33,538 bases of DNA from a bacterium (GTDB lineage: Bacteria > Patescibacteria > Dojkabacteria > JAKAPS01 > JAJZLI01), in NCBI GenBank assembly GCA_021805885.1, contig JAJZDR010000050.1, positions 1 through 33,538 on the forward strand. Direction: 5' to 3'. Each line of letters begins with the position of its first letter. Position 1 is the first letter of the stretch. The notes below the pieces were generated by a model. It saw nothing but the letters and a program-made list of their open reading frames with translations, did no database searches and had not been told where the DNA came from. The position numbers and the translations under genes were made by a program. Positions 14,276 to 23,395 of this stretch are shown one piece after another.

Positions 14276-14554
14276 TTATTTGTGTAGTAATATAATATTT
14301 ACTAAATAATTTATAAACCTTGTAATATTAATGTTTATAAAATTTATGAAATTCAAGTAAAAATTGAAATTTAATAGTGGAAATATAAATATTAGTATCA
14401 GAATAAAAACTATAAAAGATACTAAAAAATCTACTAAGAAGTTTTTTATAACAAATTTCCTGAAAATAAAAAATATAATTATCGCAAACAAAAACGCTAT
14501 TGGATAATCTAAAGCTATGTGGTGTATCAATATTTCTAAATTAACAATATTCAT
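14276..14554 (-). CDS. Small membrane protein next to the PspC gene
   Basis: I do not recognise this 92-residue protein. It is extremely rich in Ile, Phe and Leu. It has two good helices (about 17-31 and 38-60) and a third hydrophobic Asn/Ile segment at the C-terminus. It follows the PspC gene by 17 nt on the same strand and probably shares its message. AAGGAT about 11 nt upstream may be its ribosome site. That same spacer contains GGATCTATATCC (14556-14567), a near-palindrome like the repeat family. Confidence 0.55.
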   Translation of the reverse strand: MNIVNLEILIHHIALDYPIAFLFAIIIFFIFRKFVIKNFLVDFLVSFIVFILILIFIFPLLNFNFYLNFINFININITRFINYLVNIILLHK

Positions 14555-14571
14555 TGGATCTATATCCTTAT

Positions 14572-15126
14572 TTATAAATATCCATTAAATGGATATGGGA
14601 GAGTTACAGACAAATATCTAAATAGCCACTGTAATCCTACAGCTAATATCATTACTAATATGAATATAAGTAATATTTGAATAAATGATAACCGGTGTTT
14701 ACTTAATATTGAGAGTATTCCAAATATTATAAAAATTAAACCCCAAAATAATGTTGAAGTTAAAATATGTAAAAAGTTGGTACTTGATAAAAGAATTAGA
14801 ACTCCAATTAAGATTAAAAAATAAGAACCATTACGTTTATCATAGTTCATAGTTAAATTTGATGTTTTAGTATTATTTACCATCTCAGATTCTATCTTAA
14901 TATTTTTTTTATTTAATCTTTTTGAAGTAGTAGTTTTATCTGTATTCTTTGTTGTTGGTGTTGGCATAAGAATCGCAAGTACCAAATATAGTATAAATGA
15001 AATTCCACCGACAAATATCCCTAATATAAATACTATTCTTATTATATTAACTTCAATGTTAAAATAGTCTGATAAACCAGAACATACTCCAAATATTATT
15101 TTGTTATCTAAATCTCTTTCGGGCAT
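14572..15126 (-). CDS. PspC-domain membrane protein
   Basis: Residues 1-56 are a PspC domain: DLDNKIIFGVCSGLSDYFNI, then NIIRIVFILGIFVGG and a helix ending AILMPTP. PspC proteins belong to envelope-stress systems, but this domain is also common in unrelated membrane proteins. A polar linker (about 58-94) is followed by three more helices to residue 175 or so, in the manner of DUF5668-type tails. It has its own promoter with a predicted leaderless start. The gene lies 48 nt downstream of the TraG-like ATPase gene. Confidence 0.85.
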   Translation of the reverse strand: MPERDLDNKIIFGVCSGLSDYFNIEVNIIRIVFILGIFVGGISFILYLVLAILMPTPTTKNTDKTTTSKRLNKKNIKIESEMVNNTKTSNLTMNYDKRNGSYFLILIGVLILLSSTNFLHILTSTLFWGLIFIIFGILSILSKHRLSFIQILLIFILVMILAVGLQWLFRYLSVTLPYPFNGYL

Positions 15127-15132
15127 AATATT

Positions 15133-15161
15133 ATTGTAATAAAATATTGACTCTATTGCAA
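15133..15161 (-). promoter_or_regulatory. Promoter of the PspC gene (leaderless)
   Basis: On the minus strand TTGCAA (15156-15161), a 17-bp spacer and TACAAT (15133-15138) lie 6 nt before the ATG at 15126. The start of transcription should coincide with the start codon. Confidence 0.6.
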
Positions 15162-15174
15162 ATTTTAAAAATAT

Positions 15175-17439
15175 TTAATTTTTTGCCCACCTTAGTATTT
15201 TATCCTCTACTTCTGCCTTATTTCTCGTGTATCTTTCTCTTGAAACTTTAATAACTTTCTCTTTATTATCATTTTTTACATACCTAAGATCTTCAGATAT
15301 AGCGCTAAATGGAGTAGAAATCATCCCATCAATCATTAATTTGGTATAAAAATGGTGTTTTTCTAGTGATATAAGATCTTCTTGCGAGAACACAGGCATA
15401 AATTCTTTTTCAAGTTCACCTGCATCTTGAGGACCTACTACAAAACATATTGTAGTGCCTATATTACCAAATATTGCATCCTTGATATCAAGATCTAATT
15501 GGGCTATGTATTGATGAGCCAATATTAAATTGAGTCTAAATTTCCTAGCTTCTGATAATATTTTAGCAAAAGCAGTCGTTGCAAAAACTTGAAATTCATC
15601 AACATAAAGATAGAAATCATTTCTTTTTTCTTCATCCGTTATTTTTATTCTACTCATTGCTGCAGATTGTAATCTGGTTATTAACATACCCCCAAACAGT
15701 GAAGCTTGTTCTTCACCTATTTTACCTTGAGATAGATTTACAATGAGAATTTTATTATTATTCATTATTTCTTCAAGGTCTATTGTTGATGTTACCTGAC
15801 CGACAATATTTCTCATTGTTTGGCTAGATAGGAATCTTCCAACTTTGTTTTGTATTGGAGCTATTGCCTCTGATGCAAGTCTTGGATTTCTCTCCATTGC
15901 AGTATATTCTTCATTCCAAAATCTCAATAGTATAGGATCATCTATTTGTTTTAAAACTTTTTCTCTATATTTTTTATCCACAAGAATTCTTTGTATACCA
16001 AGTAGTGATGTATTATCAACTTGAATTAGGGTTAGAATACAATTATGTAAAAGATATTCCAATCTTGGTCCCCAAGAATCAAAATGCTTCTTAAAAACAG
16101 ATACTATATTGTCAGCAACAAGGTCTTTTAGAGACATATCTTTTAATTCTAAAAGATTTATAGATACAGGGTGTTCAGTATCTGAAGGATCAATTATGAC
16201 AACGTCATTTATCCTTTGAGGTGGTATAAAATTAAGGATATCTTCTACTAGGTCTCCATGAGGGTCAAATATTCCTACCCCTTTACCATTTATAATATCA
16301 TTAATAACCATATTTTTGATCATTGTAGATTTTCCTGTGCCAGTTTTCCCCAATATGTACATATGTCTCCTACGGTCTTCTGCTTTTATTCCAAATCTTT
16401 TATTAATACCTCTGAATGATGTTATGCCAATATAGTTAACATTTTCTGTTGGAAGGTTTATAGGTGGTTCAGCTTTTTTTGCTTTGGAATATATTATAGA
16501 AGGTGTTTCTACTGATAAGTCAGGTAAATGGTATAAAGATGCTACTTCTTCTGTGTTTAGTATTGTTGATATTTTTTTACCCATATATCTATCTACAAAT
16601 TGTCTATATATGGTATGTCCCTTATCTTTAGATTTTTTTACGTCAAAAGAATTTAAGTGAGGGTAGTTATATTGGTTGAATGCTGCTTGTATATGAGATA
16701 TAGTGTTTTTGGGCTCATAGCTTTCATTTGATAAAGAAATAATTCTGATTATAACTGCATATCCTACTTTTGTTATTTTCTTCTCTATTTCTGATAGAGC
16801 TCCTTCCTCTAAACTTGATAAAGCAGGTTTTACTTGTTGTGTAGTTTTATTTTTGCTTGATACTATTTCACTAGTGAAAAGCTTTAATAATGATGTAGTC
16901 ATGTTAGATCCAAGATCTCCACCTTTACCTTTTTTACTATTAATATATTTTTTTGCTTTATTATGCCAATTCCCATTAATAGGCCTTAATAATATTTGAC
17001 AAGATGAAATATTATCAGAATTATCTTTGATCATAGCATTGGTTAAAGCTGATAATGGGTCAACATCAAAGTTTGCGAAAGTTTTGATAGGTAGTATAAA
17101 ATTTTTCTTTAAAGATATTTCTGATATTGCAAAATATTTAAAATGTTTAAAAGTTTCAGTATAATCACTCACTTCATCTATTTCTGCATGAGGGTATTGT
17201 GCATATATTTGACCTATTACAAAATCTTTATAATTTTTTGATGTTACGGCAAAGAATAGAATTCCATTTTTTGATGATACTATTTCAAACCCTATATGTT
17301 CTATTGATCTTTTACTATCGCCAATAATTCCGTGTAATGATGCAAACATTTGCTCTGCAGCTAAAGGTGTCTTATCATTGTTCTTTGGAACTGCAATTTT
17401 GAGTACAACTTTATCTGTTATTATCTCATTTATTTTCAT
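15175..17439 (-). CDS. TraG/VirD4-like type IV secretion-type ATPase
   Basis: This 754-residue protein is a FtsK/HerA-superfamily motor of the kind annotated as conjugative coupling or TraM-recognition ATPases. Walker A GKTGTGKST is at 364-372 and Walker B YVDEFQ at 612-617. IFDPHGDLVEDIL (390-402) and the Gln-containing AHQYIAQL (641-648) are also typical. The first 330 residues form an N-terminal domain without transmembrane helices, so it may bind the membrane through partners. Such ATPases are widespread in Patescibacteria, where their substrate (DNA, pilin or protein) is unknown. Its ATG overlaps the stop of the antiporter gene in an ATGA arrangement, so translation is coupled. No VirB-like partners are in the window. 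Confidence 0.88.
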   Translation of the reverse strand: MKINEIITDKVVLKIAVPKNNDKTPLAAEQMFASLHGIIGDSKRSIEHIGFEIVSSKNGILFFAVTSKNYKDFVIGQIYAQYPHAEIDEVSDYTETFKHFKYFAISEISLKKNFILPIKTFANFDVDPLSALTNAMIKDNSDNISSCQILLRPINGNWHNKAKKYINSKKGKGGDLGSNMTTSLLKLFTSEIVSSKNKTTQQVKPALSSLEEGALSEIEKKITKVGYAVIIRIISLSNESYEPKNTISHIQAAFNQYNYPHLNSFDVKKSKDKGHTIYRQFVDRYMGKKISTILNTEEVASLYHLPDLSVETPSIIYSKAKKAEPPINLPTENVNYIGITSFRGINKRFGIKAEDRRRHMYILGKTGTGKSTMIKNMVINDIINGKGVGIFDPHGDLVEDILNFIPPQRINDVVIIDPSDTEHPVSINLLELKDMSLKDLVADNIVSVFKKHFDSWGPRLEYLLHNCILTLIQVDNTSLLGIQRILVDKKYREKVLKQIDDPILLRFWNEEYTAMERNPRLASEAIAPIQNKVGRFLSSQTMRNIVGQVTSTIDLEEIMNNNKILIVNLSQGKIGEEQASLFGGMLITRLQSAAMSRIKITDEEKRNDFYLYVDEFQVFATTAFAKILSEARKFRLNLILAHQYIAQLDLDIKDAIFGNIGTTICFVVGPQDAGELEKEFMPVFSQEDLISLEKHHFYTKLMIDGMISTPFSAISEDLRYVKNDNKEKVIKVSRERYTRNKAEVEDKILRWAKN

Positions 17440-19127
17440 AAAGTATTTGTCCCTTCAAATGATAACCGTAGATCTTTTTTACCTTTACCAAGATATCTTA
17501 AAAGTATAGAGGCTATTGTTATAGCAGTCTCTTTTTCGGGTTCTATTACATATTCTACTCCTGATTGGAGAAGTATATCCTTGTGATGAGGTAGGTGAGA
17601 ACGTGCAATAATTTTAATAGTTGGATTAGTACTTTTTGATATTTGAGCTATTTTGTAGTTAATTTCTATATCTGGGGTAGTTATTATCATTATTTTTGCA
17701 TGTGCAATGTCCGCTACTTTTAATATATCTATACTATCTGCGTTTCCATATATAAAATTCACACCATGACTATTATGTTCTTCCATTATACTTTTATTAA
17801 AATCTATGACACTGCATTCTACATTATTTTTCTTTAAAATATCTACTATTTGTCTTCCCACTCTACCATACCCTGCAATAATAATCTCTTTATGTCTCTT
17901 TTTTTTAATACTATCTTTAATCGCACGATCAAACAGTTTACTATGTAAAAAATGAAAATGTTTATCAATAAATAAGTTTAATTTATCATATATATTTATA
18001 TTTCTTTTAATCATAACTGGGGTTAATATCATGGTTAATATTGTCACTGATAGTAGAAGATGGTATAAGAATGCTGATATTATATGTCCTTGGTATGCTA
18101 CTGTGCCTATAACAAAAGAAAATTCGCCGGCTTGGAACATATTTAATGCCACAGCAAAGGATGTCATAGAATGAAATTTATATATTTTTAATTCTGTATA
18201 AGTTATGGCTATCTTTATGAAGATGATTAATAATGCAGCAAGCAGTATTATGAATAGATTCCCTATTATAAATGAAAGGGGTGTTACTGCTCCTATAAGT
18301 ACAAAAAAGAATACTGAGAATAAATCTTTGAAGGGCTTTATTTCTGATGCTATTTGGTGGTTCATCATACCTTTTGATATTATTAATCCTGCCATAAAGG
18401 CTGCAATAATAGGTGATATTCCAAAGTATGATGAGATTACTATAATTATAAGCAATATTGATATTACTGCTAATATAAGGAGCTCTCTTATTTCTGTTTG
18501 AGCTATCTTAGATAGAATATAAGGAATTATTATTAAACCTAAATAATACAATATCAAAAAAATAAGTATGCTTTTTAAAATAGCTATTAGTATTGGTATT
18601 AGAACATTTCCACCAGATATACTTAGATTAGTTAAAAAAACAAGTAATGGAATAGTCAGAATATCCTGTACCATAAGCCATGAGAAAGTTATTTCTCCCT
18701 CTTGTGAATAATTTCTATCAAGATCTTTTAAAACTTTCGTCACTATTATTGTTGAGCTCATTGCAAAAGCTGACCCAATAACAAATGCAGGAATTATAGC
18801 AAGTCCAAAAAACAAAAATATAATGGTAAGAATTAATGAAGTTAGAAGCGTTTGCAATATTGTTCCTGTAATTATTATTTTTTTATAATTCAGGATTTTA
18901 GAAAGAGAGAATTCTGTACCATTTGAGAATACTAATAAAGCTACACCAACATATGCAAGGCTATTTAGATAGTTTTGTGAACTATGAGATGATATTACAA
19001 ACGAACCCAAGATTAATCCTATTATTATATACCCAACAATAATGTATTGATTAAATCTAGATGCAATATATCCCCCTATAAGTGCAGAAGCAAGTATTAT
19101 TGTTGTGTATGTAATAAGAATACTCAT
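17436..19127 (-). CDS. CPA2-family cation/proton antiporter with TrkA-N domain (Kef-like)
   Basis: The 563-residue protein has about 12 hydrophobic helices (1-375). The motif WLMVQDILTIP (150-160) corresponds to the conserved Asp region of CPA2 exchangers. A cytoplasmic TrkA-N domain follows: the Rossmann GYGRVG (419-424) and acidic D442 at the end of the second strand suggest NAD(H) binding. It probably exchanges K+ or Na+ for protons under nucleotide control. There is no separate TrkA-C domain. A promoter with a 22-nt leader and AAAGG upstream of the ATG supports the start. Confidence 0.93.
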   Translation of the reverse strand: MSILITYTTIILASALIGGYIASRFNQYIIVGYIIIGLILGSFVISSHSSQNYLNSLAYVGVALLVFSNGTEFSLSKILNYKKIIITGTILQTLLTSLILTIIFLFFGLAIIPAFVIGSAFAMSSTIIVTKVLKDLDRNYSQEGEITFSWLMVQDILTIPLLVFLTNLSISGGNVLIPILIAILKSILIFLILYYLGLIIIPYILSKIAQTEIRELLILAVISILLIIIVISSYFGISPIIAAFMAGLIISKGMMNHQIASEIKPFKDLFSVFFFVLIGAVTPLSFIIGNLFIILLAALLIIFIKIAITYTELKIYKFHSMTSFAVALNMFQAGEFSFVIGTVAYQGHIISAFLYHLLLSVTILTMILTPVMIKRNINIYDKLNLFIDKHFHFLHSKLFDRAIKDSIKKKRHKEIIIAGYGRVGRQIVDILKKNNVECSVIDFNKSIMEEHNSHGVNFIYGNADSIDILKVADIAHAKIMIITTPDIEINYKIAQISKSTNPTIKIIARSHLPHHKDILLQSGVEYVIEPEKETAITIASILLRYLGKGKKDLRLSFEGTNTL

Positions 19128-19149
19128 TGATTATACCTTTATTTCCACA

Positions 19150-19178
19150 ATTCTATATGAAATTATAATCTTTATCAA
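19150..19178 (-). promoter_or_regulatory. Promoter of the antiporter-ATPase operon
   Basis: On the minus strand TTGATA (19173-19178), a 17-bp spacer and TAGAAT (19150-19155) precede the antiporter ATG by 22 nt. Unlike several other genes here, this one has room for a ribosome site (TAAAGG). Confidence 0.5.
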
Positions 19179-19236
19179 TAAATAAATATTATGATTGTGA
19201 TTTTCTTGGGATACAGGTTCCTGACTTTCTAAATAT

Positions 19237-19599
19237 CTAGGTATCGAGATACCTTTGTATTTCTTCAACAACCTGGGTTGGTAATAACTCTGATTTGATT
19301 AAGTACCCATCTGCTCCATTTTTATATGCATCATTTACTACTGCAGGGATATCAACATTTGTAAGCATTACAACTTTCTGTTTTTTATTTTTTTCTTTTG
19401 TTTGTTTAAGTATATCTATCCCAGACATATCTGGAAGCATAATATCTAATATAATAAGATCAAAAGAATCTTTTTCAATCATACTTACACCTATTGCTCC
19501 AGTTTCTGCCGTGGCCACATCATATTTGTTGTATTCTAACTCTTTTTTATAGATATTAAGTATATCTTTATTGTCTTCTACGATTAATATCTTACTCAT
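19237..19599 (-). CDS. Stand-alone response regulator receiver (CheY/Spo0F type)
   Basis: The 120-residue protein is a receiver domain only. The acidic pair E8/D9, phosphoacceptor D52 (LIILDIMLPDMSG), T80 and K102 are all in place. It has no DNA-binding or enzymatic output, so it must act by protein contact or as a phosphorelay intermediate. Its ATG overlaps the stop of the histidine kinase gene by 4 nt (ATGA). It is therefore coupled to that kinase and is the only visible receiver for the two kinases of this cluster. Confidence 0.95.
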   Translation of the reverse strand: MSKILIVEDNKDILNIYKKELEYNKYDVATAETGAIGVSMIEKDSFDLIILDIMLPDMSGIDILKQTKEKNKKQKVVMLTNVDIPAVVNDAYKNGADGYLIKSELLPTQVVEEIQRYLDT

Positions 19600-20846
19600 A
19601 TAGGGATATAAATTCTAAACGTTGTGCCTACTCCTTCAACTGATACAATTTCCATGTGTCCTTTGTGTGATTCTATTATAACATTAGATATATATAAACC
19701 AATACCATTTTTCTGTAGAGATTTCATAGTATCAAACATATCTTTATTTTTGTTAAAAATATCGTTAATCTCTTTTTTTGAAATACCGTGTCCATCATCT
19801 TTAATTACTATAGTCCAGTATTGTTGTTCAATATTGGATTTAAAAGAAACCTCTTTTCTAGCGTTAGATATAGCTTTGTGTAATATATTTGTAATTGAAA
19901 TCTTAAGTTTGTCATTATCAAATATAGCCATTTTTTTTGTGGGAATATTAAATTTTGTATCCAAGTTAACCCCTTTAATTTTAAAAGTCCATTTAAAATC
20001 GAATGCAATGTTATTGAGGAAGTCATATATTATATTTGAAGATGGGGTTACAGTCACTTGGTTATCTTGTAAGGATATCATGTTAAGTAAATCCTCACTA
20101 GAGGTTTGTAATAATTCAATATTTGTCTCTATATTTAGAAGGTAATCTTTTTGTTTATCATTTATTGGTCCCACTCTATGATTTAGAATAAGTTCTATAT
20201 ATCCTTTCATTACGCTTAGTGGTGTTCTTAAATTGTGTGAAGCTACTCCAATAAATTCATCCTTCATTCTATTTAAACTCTCTTCCTTTGTTGTCCTCTC
20301 AAGAGTATTCTCTAATACTATTTGTGTAGATTTTAGATTTTCAGAAAGCCATCCTGTGATTAGAGATAATGTTATTATAAAAACCACTTTAACTAGTATA
20401 AATAAAGGATTTATAGTCATTGTTAGGAAGGCAAAAGATGCGTATGAAAAACCAGCAGTCACTCCCTCTGCAAATGCTGCTACAAGACCATATTGTATTG
20501 TATCAAAAGCAATCGAAATTAAGATAAAAAGATACAAATCTGTACCTAATAGTTTTGTATAGTATAAAAGTACTACTAGTAATGCTCCATCTATGGCTGA
20601 AACAATACCACCTACAGCCTCTTCAGGTAGTTTCCCCAACGAAACTAATATAGTTCCAAGATTTCTATATACTTCAGATATTAGGAATATAAGGACAATT
20701 AAGAATATATCAACTATGCTAACTCTGAAATATAGTGCAGATACAAAAATTATTATCTTAACAAAAATTCTTATAAATATTACATATGCTACAGGAGTAG
20801 AGATTCTAGAGTCACTTTGAAATTTGAAAAACCCTTTTTTTAACAT
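19596..20846 (-). CDS. Membrane histidine kinase with altered N-box
   Basis: This 416-residue kinase has about six N-terminal helices (20-166) that form a membrane sensor without a large external domain. The H-box ASHNLRTPLSVMKGY places the phosphorylated His at H204. The ATPase domain has G1 DDGHGIS (350-356) and G2 GIGLYIS (381-387). The N-box reads TNILHKAISNA: the first Asn (N320) is kept, but the Asn that normally coordinates Mg-ATP is K324. Autokinase activity may therefore be weak or lost, leaving a phosphatase or a heterodimer partner of the upstream kinase. A TAAATT-like -10 lies about 10 nt before the ATG. Confidence 0.9.
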   Translation of the reverse strand: MLKKGFFKFQSDSRISTPVAYVIFIRIFVKIIIFVSALYFRVSIVDIFLIVLIFLISEVYRNLGTILVSLGKLPEEAVGGIVSAIDGALLVVLLYYTKLLGTDLYLFILISIAFDTIQYGLVAAFAEGVTAGFSYASFAFLTMTINPLFILVKVVFIITLSLITGWLSENLKSTQIVLENTLERTTKEESLNRMKDEFIGVASHNLRTPLSVMKGYIELILNHRVGPINDKQKDYLLNIETNIELLQTSSEDLLNMISLQDNQVTVTPSSNIIYDFLNNIAFDFKWTFKIKGVNLDTKFNIPTKKMAIFDNDKLKISITNILHKAISNARKEVSFKSNIEQQYWTIVIKDDGHGISKKEINDIFNKNKDMFDTMKSLQKNGIGLYISNVIIESHKGHMEIVSVEGVGTTFRIYIPI

Positions 20847-20898
20847 ACTTAATAATAATTTATATCAAATATAAAAATAAGTAAAGAAATAATACCTC

Positions 20899-20910
20899 GA
20901 ATCTGGATCC
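20899..20910. repeat. Palindromic repeat unit between the two kinase genes
   Basis: GAATCTGGATCC (GGATCCAGATTC on the other strand) begins one base into the stop codon of the upstream kinase gene. It is a single unit of the same family as the coding repeats, here in a non-coding position. Confidence 0.5.
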
Positions 20911-22163
20911 TAAAAATTATTCCTATCTAGTGACTGTAAAATATCATTTATTGGAAACCTTAAAATAAATTCTGTACCTTTACTTTTCTCTGATCTAACT
21001 TCTATTTTGCCCATTTCAATATCGAGTAAATTTTTCACTAAGTATAACCCTAGACCCATACCTTCAAAATTTGTATCCATTATATCTGATGTTTTGTGAT
21101 ATTTATTAAAGATATTCTTTAATTGTTCAGGATCTATTCCTACACCGTAATCTTGTATACTTATAATTAAATCAGTTACATCTGATTTTACATTTATATC
21201 TATATTCGCATTATTATACGAATATTTTATAGCATTATCTATTATGTTCTTTAATATTATTTTTATCCTATATTCATTTAGGTTAACATCAGGAACTCCT
21301 TCATCATAATGGAGATTAATATGTATATTTTTTGGTCTTACTTGTTCTCTAAATCCTTCTATTAGTTCTGTTAGTATTATTCGTATATTAATTTTATTGT
21401 CTGATGTTTGTTCACCTATGGTAAGCATACCTACTATTTCTTCAATTATGTTTGATAATTTATCCACATTAATTTTTAAAAGATTTAGGTAATTTTTCCT
21501 TGTTTCATCGTCATCTGTTCCGTCAAGTAGTTGAAGATAACCTCTTAGTGCAGCTAAAGGTGTTCTTAAGTTATGAGATGCTATTATTGTAAATTCGTCT
21601 TTTACATCTTCAGCACTTTTAGAATCTTTAATAGTAGATTTTTTTAAAACCATATTTTCTAATTTTATAAATTTTTGTTGTATAAGAAAGTTAAATATTC
21701 CTATAGATATTATAAATAATGATTGTAAAAAATAATAAATTAAGTTTGTCGTGGAGTATTTTTCAAAATTAATAAAAAAATATGCAACTCCTATAATAAA
21801 TGCTTCAACAATAATTGATTCACTTTGGAAAAATAATGCATTTGAAAGAATTGATAAAGTAAGAAGAATATCTCCTACAAAAAATAATATACCAAGATAA
21901 TTTAATATAAATATAACTATTAATCCTTCAATAACAGAAAAGATCATTCCTACAATTAAGTTGTCAACATTAAATCTATATATTAATACTGAAGATAAAA
22001 ATTTTAATACTTCATTTATAAAAATAGCAATAATTACTAAATATATAAGTGAAGGTGTGCCAATTTTGGATAAATACAAATAAAGAGGATAAAGCAATAT
22101 TATTAAAAAAACAACTCTAATAACGTGTATTAAAAGTATATTATTTGGAATTTTGAGTTTCAT
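20910..22163 (-). CDS. Membrane histidine kinase
   Basis: This 417-residue kinase has six or so N-terminal helices (8-162) and little external sequence, so it may sense the membrane or an intracellular signal. The H-box ASHNLRTPLAALRGY places the phosphorylated His at H197. All ATP-binding boxes are canonical: N-box KNIIDNAIKYS (305-315), G1 QDYGVGID (337-344) and G2 GMGLGLYL (368-375). It resembles the second kinase in overall layout and probably arose by duplication. It lies 20 nt after the glycosyltransferase gene, so it may share its message. Confidence 0.95.
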   Translation of the reverse strand: MKLKIPNNILLIHVIRVVFLIILLYPLYLYLSKIGTPSLIYLVIIAIFINEVLKFLSSVLIYRFNVDNLIVGMIFSVIEGLIVIFILNYLGILFFVGDILLTLSILSNALFFQSESIIVEAFIIGVAYFFINFEKYSTTNLIYYFLQSLFIISIGIFNFLIQQKFIKLENMVLKKSTIKDSKSAEDVKDEFTIIASHNLRTPLAALRGYLQLLDGTDDDETRKNYLNLLKINVDKLSNIIEEIVGMLTIGEQTSDNKINIRIILTELIEGFREQVRPKNIHINLHYDEGVPDVNLNEYRIKIILKNIIDNAIKYSYNNANIDINVKSDVTDLIISIQDYGVGIDPEQLKNIFNKYHKTSDIMDTNFEGMGLGLYLVKNLLDIEMGKIEVRSEKSKGTEFILRFPINDILQSLDRNNF

Positions 22164-22183
22164 AGGAGGCGCCCATAGATTAC

Positions 22184-23314
22184 TTATCTTAAATATTTTA
22201 GTATTTTTTTGGCTGTTTTAGTCCAGCTAAACCTTTCTAAGTTTCTTTTAGCTTCTATAACAAGATCATCTCTTTTTGTATTATCACTGTATAATAAATT
22301 TAGTCTTTTAGCAACAGGCCTTACCCTATATGGATCTACAAATATTGCTCCATTGTCCCCAATAATTTCTCTAAATACTGGGATATCGCTACAAATAACA
22401 GGACACCCAGCGGATGTTGCCTCTAAAATAGGTAATCCAAAGCCTTCATCAAAAGATAGTGTAACAAATGCTATAGCATTTTCTAGAAGTGAAAATTTTT
22501 CAGATTCAGAAACATATCCTAACGCTTTTATATAACTTTTATTCCTTTTTTTAATATAGTTATTATCTTTAGGTACTCCACAAAGTATTAAATTAGCTCC
22601 ATTCTTGTATTTTTTCTTAAAACTTATAAATGTTTTTACCAGACCTTCTATATTTTTGTGTGGTCTATCATTTCCAACATATATAAAATAAGGGTTTTTG
22701 ATTTCATATTTTTTAGATATACTTTCAAATGTTTCAGTATCTGAGGCAGAATTTAATGATGATCTTAATCTTGTTAAACCCTCTCCTGTGACTTTTATTC
22801 TCTTGGATCCAGATCCATTTTGATTCTTTCTAATTTTTAAGTATTTTATTACATCATCTTTTACAGCTTTAGTAGGTACAAGAACAAAAGATGCATGTTT
22901 CACAGTCCATTTTAGATGTAATGCATTATATATTCTGTATTTCAGACTTACAAAGTCTTTTCTTTTTACTCCTATAATGTCATGTAGGGATAAAACATAA
23001 TGAACACCAGGGTAATATACACTTCCCCATATATCGGTCCAAAACAGATCTAATTTTAATTTTTTCAGTTCAAAAGGTAATGTTATTTCTGATAGAGGAC
23101 TTTGTTTTTTTGAGAATATATATACCACTTTTACATTTTTATACTTTACATATTTTTCCTTGTACTTTAGATATATATTATTATTGTTAAAAATTAGGTA
23201 ATATATATTATTTTTATCTTCTTTGACGATTTCAGATACCAAGCTTTTTGTATAGTTTCCTATACCAGTTTGTGTATCTGTTATCTCTCTACAGTCTATA
23301 CCTATGTATTTCAT
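22184..23314 (-). CDS. Family 4 glycosyltransferase
   Basis: The 376-residue protein has the GT4 (GT-B fold) layout. The N-terminal segment GIDCREITDTQTGIGNYT is typical of mannosyl- or rhamnosyl-type transferases. The C-terminal Rossmann half starts at YVGNDRPHKNIEGL. The donor-site motif DEGFGLPILEATSAGCPVI has the two glutamates of the EX7E pattern. A palindromic repeat unit inserts GSGSK in the linker before KRIKVTGEG. The enzyme acts at the cytoplasmic membrane on a glycan or glycolipid, and its exact sugar is unknown. An upstream TTGTAA-N16-TATACT (23364-23391) is a possible promoter. Confidence 0.92.
   Translation of the reverse strand: MKYIGIDCREITDTQTGIGNYTKSLVSEIVKEDKNNIYYLIFNNNNIYLKYKEKYVKYKNVKVVYIFSKKQSPLSEITLPFELKKLKLDLFWTDIWGSVYYPGVHYVLSLHDIIGVKRKDFVSLKYRIYNALHLKWTVKHASFVLVPTKAVKDDVIKYLKIRKNQNGSGSKRIKVTGEGLTRLRSSLNSASDTETFESISKKYEIKNPYFIYVGNDRPHKNIEGLVKTFISFKKKYKNGANLILCGVPKDNNYIKKRNKSYIKALGYVSESEKFSLLENAIAFVTLSFDEGFGLPILEATSAGCPVICSDIPVFREIIGDNGAIFVDPYRVRPVAKRLNLLYSDNTKRDDLVIEAKRNLERFSWTKTAKKILKYLR
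22805..22816. repeat. Palindromic repeat unit in a glycosyltransferase gene
   Basis: GGATCCAGATCC has arms GGATC/GATCC in the opposite reading (GGATCTGGATCC AAG). It encodes GSGSK in the glycosyltransferase on the minus strand. It is the same unit as the third copy in tsaD, GGATCTGGATCC AAA. Confidence 0.65.
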
Positions 23315-23395
23315 TTATATTAAGTTCTTTTTCAAAAATAATAGTGAGTATACAAGGTCTACGAGTATACTATAAAAATAATATATTACAAAACG

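Noticed and set aside
18205..18501. Plus-strand ORF of 98 codons inside the antiporter gene.
   Set aside because: It is the antisense reading of a membrane protein with clear motifs on the other strand.
19624..20145. Plus-strand ORF of 173 codons across the kinase gene.
   Set aside because: It is antisense to the ATPase domain of the histidine kinase, which has all expected boxes in order.
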